A DNA stretch of 64,000 nt. Source: Micromonospora matsumotoense (GTDB lineage: Bacteria > Actinomycetota > Actinomycetes > Mycobacteriales > Micromonosporaceae). A program made the position numbers and the translations under genes. The notes beneath the pieces are model-generated. The model was given only the letters and a program-made list of their open reading frames with translations. It was not told the origin of the DNA and did not search any database. This document shows positions 59,775 to 64,000 of this stretch, piece after piece; the first letter of the stretch is position 1, and each line of letters starts with the position of its first letter. The stretch covers positions 310,001 to 374,000 of the forward strand of contig NZ_FMCU01000002.1 in the NCBI RefSeq assembly GCF_900091525.1, given 5' to 3'.

Positions 59775-60791
59775 ATGATCACTCCCACTCCTCTCATGAG
59801 TCTCGTCGCCGGTGTCTGGGGCTTCAAGACCCTCGCCGTCGGGGTCGAGTTCGGACTGTTCACCCGCCTGGCCGGCGGGCGGACGGTCACCCTGGCCGAG
59901 GCCGCCGCCGAGTTCGGGCTCGACGAACGCCCCGCCGACCTGCTGCTCTCGGCCAGCGCGTCGCTGGGGCTGCTCGACAAGGTCGGCGACGGCTACCGCA
60001 ACTCCGCGCTGGCCGAACAGTTCCTGGTCGAGGGGCAGCCCTACTACTTCGGGGCGCAGGTGCGCTACTCCGACCTGCGTACCTATCTGCCCTGGCACCG
60101 GGTGGGCGAGGCGTTGCGCGGCAACCGGCCGCTCACCTGGGATCCGCAGCAACAGGACTCGTTGTTCGACACCGCCGACCCGGAGTTGATCGCCCAGTTC
60201 TGGGACGCCATGTTCGCCACCTCCCGGTTCACCGCCCGCGCGCTGGCCGACGCGTACGACTTCGGCGCGCACCGCCGGCTGCTCGACGTGGGCGGCGGCG
60301 CGGGGGCGTTCCCGATCGAGTTCTGCCACCGCCTGCCGCAGCTGCGGGCGACGATCCTGGACCTGCCGCACGTCTGCGTCCGGGCCGAGGAGCGGATCGC
60401 GGAGGCGGGCCTGACCGGCCGGATCGACGCGGTCGCCGGTGACTTCCTCGCCGACCCGGCCCTGCCGGACGGGCACGACGTCATCCTGCTCAGCATGATC
60501 CTGCACGACTGGGACGAGCCGACCAACCGGGCGCTGCTGGCCCGCTGTCACGCCGCGCTGCCGCCCGGCGGGGTGGTCGTGGTCTGTGAGCTGCTGCTCA
60601 ACGACGAGCGCACCGGTCCGCCGGAGGCCGCCCTGATGGGCATGAACATGCTCGTCGAGACCGAGGGCGGCAAGAACTACTCCGGCGCCGAGTACGCCGC
60701 CTGGCTGGCCGACGCCGGTTTCGTCGACGTCCGCACGGTGCCGTTCGAGGCACCCGGCGCCAACGGCGCGGTGCTGGCCCGCCGCCCCTGA
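59775..60791 (+). CDS. SAM-dependent O-methyltransferase-like enzyme (plant-type family 2)
   Basis: The 338-residue protein has an N-terminal dimerisation winged helix (LMSLVAGVWGFKTLAVGVEF) and a Rossmann methyltransferase domain: LLDVGGGAGAFPIEF (SAM motif I) and ILHDWDEPTNRALLARCHAAL with the catalytic-type His-Asp. Such enzymes methylate hydroxyls of aromatic or polyketide metabolites. It is convergent with the second methyltransferase at 60.8 kb, so may join the same biosynthetic pathway. The start could be ATG 59775 or ATG 59796. Confidence 0.87.
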   Translation: MITPTPLMSLVAGVWGFKTLAVGVEFGLFTRLAGGRTVTLAEAAAEFGLDERPADLLLSASASLGLLDKVGDGYRNSALAEQFLVEGQPYYFGAQVRYSDLRTYLPWHRVGEALRGNRPLTWDPQQQDSLFDTADPELIAQFWDAMFATSRFTARALADAYDFGAHRRLLDVGGGAGAFPIEFCHRLPQLRATILDLPHVCVRAEERIAEAGLTGRIDAVAGDFLADPALPDGHDVILLSMILHDWDEPTNRALLARCHAALPPGGVVVVCELLLNDERTGPPEAALMGMNMLVETEGGKNYSGAEYAAWLADAGFVDVRTVPFEAPGANGAVLARRP

Positions 60792-60842
60792 CCCGCACCG
60801 CCCGGCGTCGACGGGAGCAGCGTCGACGCCGGGCCGGTGGGG

Positions 60843-61865
60843 TCAGCCCGGCTTGTACGCGGTGATCAGCTCCCACCCGCCGGGCAGCACCGCGACCCGG
60901 GTGAAGCCGACCTCGGCGAGCAGCCCGGTGTAGAACTCGACCTCCCGCAGCCGGCTCACGCAGCTGTCCACCCCGATCAGGAAGTAGCTCCAGAAGAACT
61001 GCACGGCCAACCGGTCCGGGGTGCGGAACTCCTCGCCGATCAGCAGCAGCCCACCCGGCTCCAGCGCGGCGTACGCCTGCTCCACCAGGTGCCGGGCCAC
61101 GTCGTTGGGCCAGTCGTGCAGCACCCGGACGAAGGCCATCGCGTCATAGCCCGCCGGCAGCGGCCCGGCCAGGAAGTCGCCGCCGACGAACCCCAACCGG
61201 TCGGGGTGCCCCCGGGCGACCCGGGTGGCCGCCACCAGGGGTGCCACCGGCGCCAGGTTGAACACGTCGGCCCGTAGGTCGCCGGCGGTGTCGAGGATGT
61301 GTGCGGCGAGCGTGCCGTCGCCGCCGCCGACGTCCAGCAGGCGTCGCCGGTCCGGCCACAACCGGTCGGCGTGCCGGCGCAGCGTCTCGATCACCGGGCC
61401 GAGCCCGGCGGCCATGCTGCGTTCGAAGTCGGCGGTCTGCGCGTCGGTCTTCGGTGGCCAGGCGAAGTCGTCGTCGGTCATCCCGACCTCGCCGCGCAGG
61501 CTCTCGGCGAGCCGGCCGTGCAGCAGTCGCCACGGGTAGCGGTCCCGGTCCCGGTCGATCGCGTCCGGGCCGACCACCGCCAGCACGGCGTCCCGCAGCC
61601 CCGGCACCGCCCGGTAGCTGGCCCCGGCGATGTCGTCACCGGGTTCGTGGCGGGTGACGCAGCCGAGGCTCTCCAGGCAGTCGAGGAACTTGTAGAGCCG
61701 CAGCGGGCGCACCCCGAGCCGGGTGGCCAGCGCGTCGAGGCGTACCGGGCCGGCTTCCAGTGTGTCGAGCAGACCGAGGGTCAGCGCGGTCTCCAGCACG
61801 TCGACGGCCTTGGGGCCGTTGACGAGCAGGCTCATCAGCGCCCGGGGCGACAGGGTGACGGTCAC
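60843..61865 (-). CDS. SAM-dependent methyltransferase in a tryptophan-catabolic operon
   Basis: The 340-residue methyltransferase has the winged-helix N-terminus (LMSLLVNGPKAVDVLETALT) and LLDVGGGDGTLAAHIL for SAM, then VLHDWPNDVARHLVEQAYAAL. Its place after a tryptophan 2,3-dioxygenase and a kynureninase-like gene is like the methyltransferases that methylate 3-hydroxykynurenine-type intermediates in 4-methyl-3-hydroxyanthranilate pathways (actinomycin, sibiromycin). The activity here is inferred from context. GTG start overlapping the upstream gene by 4 bp. Confidence 0.85.
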   Translation of the reverse strand: MTVTLSPRALMSLLVNGPKAVDVLETALTLGLLDTLEAGPVRLDALATRLGVRPLRLYKFLDCLESLGCVTRHEPGDDIAGASYRAVPGLRDAVLAVVGPDAIDRDRDRYPWRLLHGRLAESLRGEVGMTDDDFAWPPKTDAQTADFERSMAAGLGPVIETLRRHADRLWPDRRRLLDVGGGDGTLAAHILDTAGDLRADVFNLAPVAPLVAATRVARGHPDRLGFVGGDFLAGPLPAGYDAMAFVRVLHDWPNDVARHLVEQAYAALEPGGLLLIGEEFRTPDRLAVQFFWSYFLIGVDSCVSRLREVEFYTGLLAEVGFTRVAVLPGGWELITAYKPG

Positions 61866-63028
61866 CGGCTCGACTCCTCGGCCAGCGCGTCCATGAACGC
61901 GTCGACCTCGTCGAGGGTGTTGTAGACGTGCGGCCCGACCCGCAGCCAACCCCGCCAGCTGCAGATCATGTTCCGCGCGGCCAACCGCCGCTTGACCGCC
62001 TCGCCGTCGGGGACGTCCAGGCACACCACCCCACCGCGGTGCTGCGGGTCGGTGGGGCTCACCACCGCGATGCCGGCCGCCGCCGCCCGGTCCAGGACCC
62101 GCTGGGTCAGGGCCAGCGAGTGCGCCCGGATCGCCCCGATCCCGACGCCCGCCAGCAGGTCCAGGCCGACCTGGGAGATCAGCGAGGTCAGCGGGTACGG
62201 CGTGCCGCCGGCGAAGCGTTGCGCCCCCGCCGCCCACCCGGTCGACACCCGGAAGGTCAACGCCCGGTCACCGGCCTGCCAGCCGGTCGCCGCCGGTGCC
62301 AGCCGCTCGACCAGGTCGGGGCGGACGTAGAGGAACGCGGTGCCGGCCCCGCACAGCCACTTGTGCGCGCCGCCGAGCACGATGTCGACGCCGAGCGCGG
62401 TCACGTCCAGCGGGACCGCGCCGACGGTCTGGAAGGCGTCCACCACCACCAGGGCGCCGACGTCGTGGGCGCGGGCGACCAGCCGGGGCAGGTCGATGGT
62501 GGCCCCGGAGGAGAAACTCGCATGCGGTACGCAGACCAGCAGCGTCCGTTCGTCGACCCGGGCCTCGATGGCGTCCTGGTCGAACCGGGGTCCACCGGTG
62601 CCGACCACGTCGAGCCGTGCGCCGTAACGGCGGAACGCGGCGCCGATGAACGGCACCGTCGGGTACTCCAGGTCGGTGGTGACGATCCGGTCACGCGGTG
62701 GGCGGTAGTCGAAGCAGGACAGCACCCGGGCCAGCAGGGTGCTCAGGTTCGCGTCGGTGACCACGCTGCCCGCGGGCGCACCGAGCAGCGCGGCGATCGA
62801 GTCGGCGTACCGGTCGAGACCGACGTGCCAGCCCTGCCACACGTCGTCGCGCCAGCCGCGCAGGGTCTCCCAGTAGTCGGTGAGCACCCGTTCGACGCCC
62901 CGGGGCGTTGCGCCGGTGGAGTTGTTGTTGAGATAGACACAGGTCTCCAGCAGCGGGAACTCGGCGCGCAGGGCGGCGTGCGCGGCGGCGTCCAGGCAGC
63001 CTGCCGGGAGGGTGTCGGGTCCGCTCAC
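61862..63028 (-). CDS. Class V aminotransferase-fold enzyme, kynureninase-like
   Basis: The 388-residue PLP enzyme has an N-terminal substrate segment (VYLNNNSTGATPRGVERV), the cofactor Lys in VLGGAHKWLCG, and DAFQTVGAVPLDV with the conserved Asp and Gln/His region. It belongs to the fold type I class V group with kynureninase, isopenicillin epimerase and cysteine desulfurases. As it sits between tryptophan 2,3-dioxygenase and a methyltransferase, release of an anthranilate from (hydroxy)kynurenine is the likely role. GTG start overlaps the dioxygenase stop. Confidence 0.88.
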   Translation of the reverse strand: MSGPDTLPAGCLDAAAHAALRAEFPLLETCVYLNNNSTGATPRGVERVLTDYWETLRGWRDDVWQGWHVGLDRYADSIAALLGAPAGSVVTDANLSTLLARVLSCFDYRPPRDRIVTTDLEYPTVPFIGAAFRRYGARLDVVGTGGPRFDQDAIEARVDERTLLVCVPHASFSSGATIDLPRLVARAHDVGALVVVDAFQTVGAVPLDVTALGVDIVLGGAHKWLCGAGTAFLYVRPDLVERLAPAATGWQAGDRALTFRVSTGWAAGAQRFAGGTPYPLTSLISQVGLDLLAGVGIGAIRAHSLALTQRVLDRAAAAGIAVVSPTDPQHRGGVVCLDVPDGEAVKRRLAARNMICSWRGWLRVGPHVYNTLDEVDAFMDALAEESSR

Positions 63029-63993
63029 TCGGAGCAGCCTCCAATCGGGTCGGTCCGGGGGAGACCCGGGTCTGCGGAAACGGTGGTGAAGACCGGATCG
63101 GCACGCACGGCCGCCAGGTAGGGGGTGCCCTCGGTGTAGCCGGTGCCGGAGCGCGCACCGAGCATCCGGACCGCCAGCCGGTGGTGGGTGCGTCGCCAGG
63201 TCAGCAGCGCCTCGGCGAAGGCCGCCATCCGCTGCCGTACCAGCGCGTGGTCGGTGCCCCGTAGCAGCCCGTCGCGGACCGCCGTCCGGTAGGCCTGGTC
63301 GATCGACGGCTGGCCGGCCCGCACCAGGTCGCGCACCTCCGGCACCGACCGGTACGCGGTGGAGTCCAACCGGTCCGGCGCGGGGGGACGGCACAGCGAC
63401 TCCATCAGCTTGTAGGAACGGGACTGGATCGCGCTGGCCCCCTCGGTGTACTCGCGGAACGTCCGGAACGCCGTCGGTTGCATGGTGGCCAGCAGCGAGA
63501 AGAGCGGACCGGTGCCGCTGATCAACTCCTGGGCGTACGCCAGCCGGGCGGCGGCGCGGCGGGGACGGGCCGTGGCCAACGCGGTGATCGTGCCCCGCAA
63601 CTCCTCGGCGACCCCGGCGAAGACACACTCGTACGCCTGGAGGACCCGGATGAACAGGTACTCGTCGTGGGAGACGTAGACCGGCAACATGCTCAGCCGC
63701 AGCACCCGCTCGCGGGCGGGGTCGCGACCGGTGCCGGCGAGCCGGTGCAGCGCCACCGCTGCCGCCACCGGGTCCGGGTCGTCGACCAGCCCGGCCAGGC
63801 CGAGCCGGGTCAGTGCGGCGCGCACGGCCCGCACCCCGAGCCGGTACCGCTTGGCCACCAACGCCGGACCCGGCCGCTGCTCGGGGAACAGGTCGGTCGC
63901 GCCGGTCGCGGCGGCCAGCTCAAAGGCGAGGGCGTCGGCGACCAGGTCGATCAGCAGCCGGTCGCGTTCCCGCCGCCCGCTGGTCTGGGCCAC
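63025..63993 (-). CDS. Tryptophan 2,3-dioxygenase-like haem enzyme (5' end near or beyond window edge)
   Basis: This opens the indole ring of tryptophan to N-formylkynurenine. The 322-residue sequence contains SHDEYLFIRVLQAYE, EYTEGASAIQSRSYKLMESL, and the haem-ligand region WRRTHHRLAVRMLG followed by GTGYTEGTPYL. These correspond to the haem pocket and substrate loop of TDO. It begins the TDO, kynureninase-like, methyltransferase operon. The GTG at 63993 is provisional: the frame remains open to the window edge and no ribosome site is visible. The C-terminus overlaps the next gene by 4 bp. Confidence 0.85.
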   Translation of the reverse strand: MAQTSGRRERDRLLIDLVADALAFELAAATGATDLFPEQRPGPALVAKRYRLGVRAVRAALTRLGLAGLVDDPDPVAAAVALHRLAGTGRDPARERVLRLSMLPVYVSHDEYLFIRVLQAYECVFAGVAEELRGTITALATARPRRAAARLAYAQELISGTGPLFSLLATMQPTAFRTFREYTEGASAIQSRSYKLMESLCRPPAPDRLDSTAYRSVPEVRDLVRAGQPSIDQAYRTAVRDGLLRGTDHALVRQRMAAFAEALLTWRRTHHRLAVRMLGARSGTGYTEGTPYLAAVRADPVFTTVSADPGLPRTDPIGGCSE

Positions 63994-64000
63994 CTGCCCG

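Noticed and set aside
1-64000. tRNA or rRNA genes and mobile elements
   Set aside because: No T-arm/acceptor pattern, rRNA sequence, transposase, integrase or terminal inverted repeat pair was seen on reading both strands.

Overview
The window is very GC-rich chromosomal DNA from a filamentous actinomycete, most likely Micromonosporaceae (Micromonospora/Salinispora-like). The evidence is a complete Pup-proteasome locus, frequent GTG starts, ATGA/GTGA stop-start overlaps, TAGnnT-type -10 boxes, and dispersed GATCAAGAG and GATCTTGGA palindromes. No rRNA, tRNA, prophage, insertion sequence or CRISPR array was seen.

Layout. 1-8.7 kb: ferredoxin (edge-truncated), the proteasomal ATPase arc/mpa, a large membrane protein, dop, pup, an endonuclease VII-type gene and prcB-prcA. 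9-16 kb: a dTDP-rhamnose and glycosyltransferase block (rmlB, rmlD, DUF2304, two GT2 enzymes and a flippase on minus; rmlA-rmlC on plus). This block separates prcA from pafA (16.0 kb). 17-25 kb: small membrane gene, tandem repeat, AhpD-like protein, DUF3866, CDF transporter, then pafB-pafC-small gene-tatA-tatC. 24.8-27.8 kb: a polar amino acid ABC transporter preceded by a cysteine-type leader peptide and a SAM-IV riboswitch. 27.8-33 kb: HxlR/quinone-reductase pair, kptA, two tail-to-tail GAF-ANTAR genes, an SGNH hydrolase and an orphan. 33.2-36.4 kb: small ORF, STAND NTPase with TPRs, and a 2OG-Fe(II) oxygenase, all start/stop coupled. 36.6-41.3 kb: urease ureABCFGD. 41.3-48.5 kb: MarR, an AmiC-like cytosolic binding protein and the urea transporter urtABCDE behind a long structured leader. 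48.5-49 kb: a cotH remnant. 49-51 kb: Rieske, DUF6529 and secreted protein module. 51.2-59.2 kb: voltage-gated channel, TrkA-C protein and the Mrp/Mnh antiporter. 59.3-64 kb: YccF, methyltransferases, a kynureninase-like enzyme and tryptophan 2,3-dioxygenase, probably the edge of a biosynthetic cluster.

How the genes work together. Dop prepares or removes Pup, PafA ligates it, Arc feeds pupylated proteins to PrcBA, and PafBC is the DNA-damage-responsive regulator encoded beside Tat export. Urea uptake (Urt) and urease form one nitrogen-assimilation block with its own regulators. The riboswitch and leader peptide point to a sulfur-responsive (cystine or methionine) role for the 24.8-27.3 kb transporter.

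Most notable: the SAM-IV riboswitch plus Cys-leader tandem; the coupled small ORF/STAND/oxygenase unit; Pup C-terminal codons that double as a Shine-Dalgarno; the attenuator-like urt leader; a channel with a Ca-type acidic loop; and the tryptophan-catabolic methyltransferase operon at the right edge.
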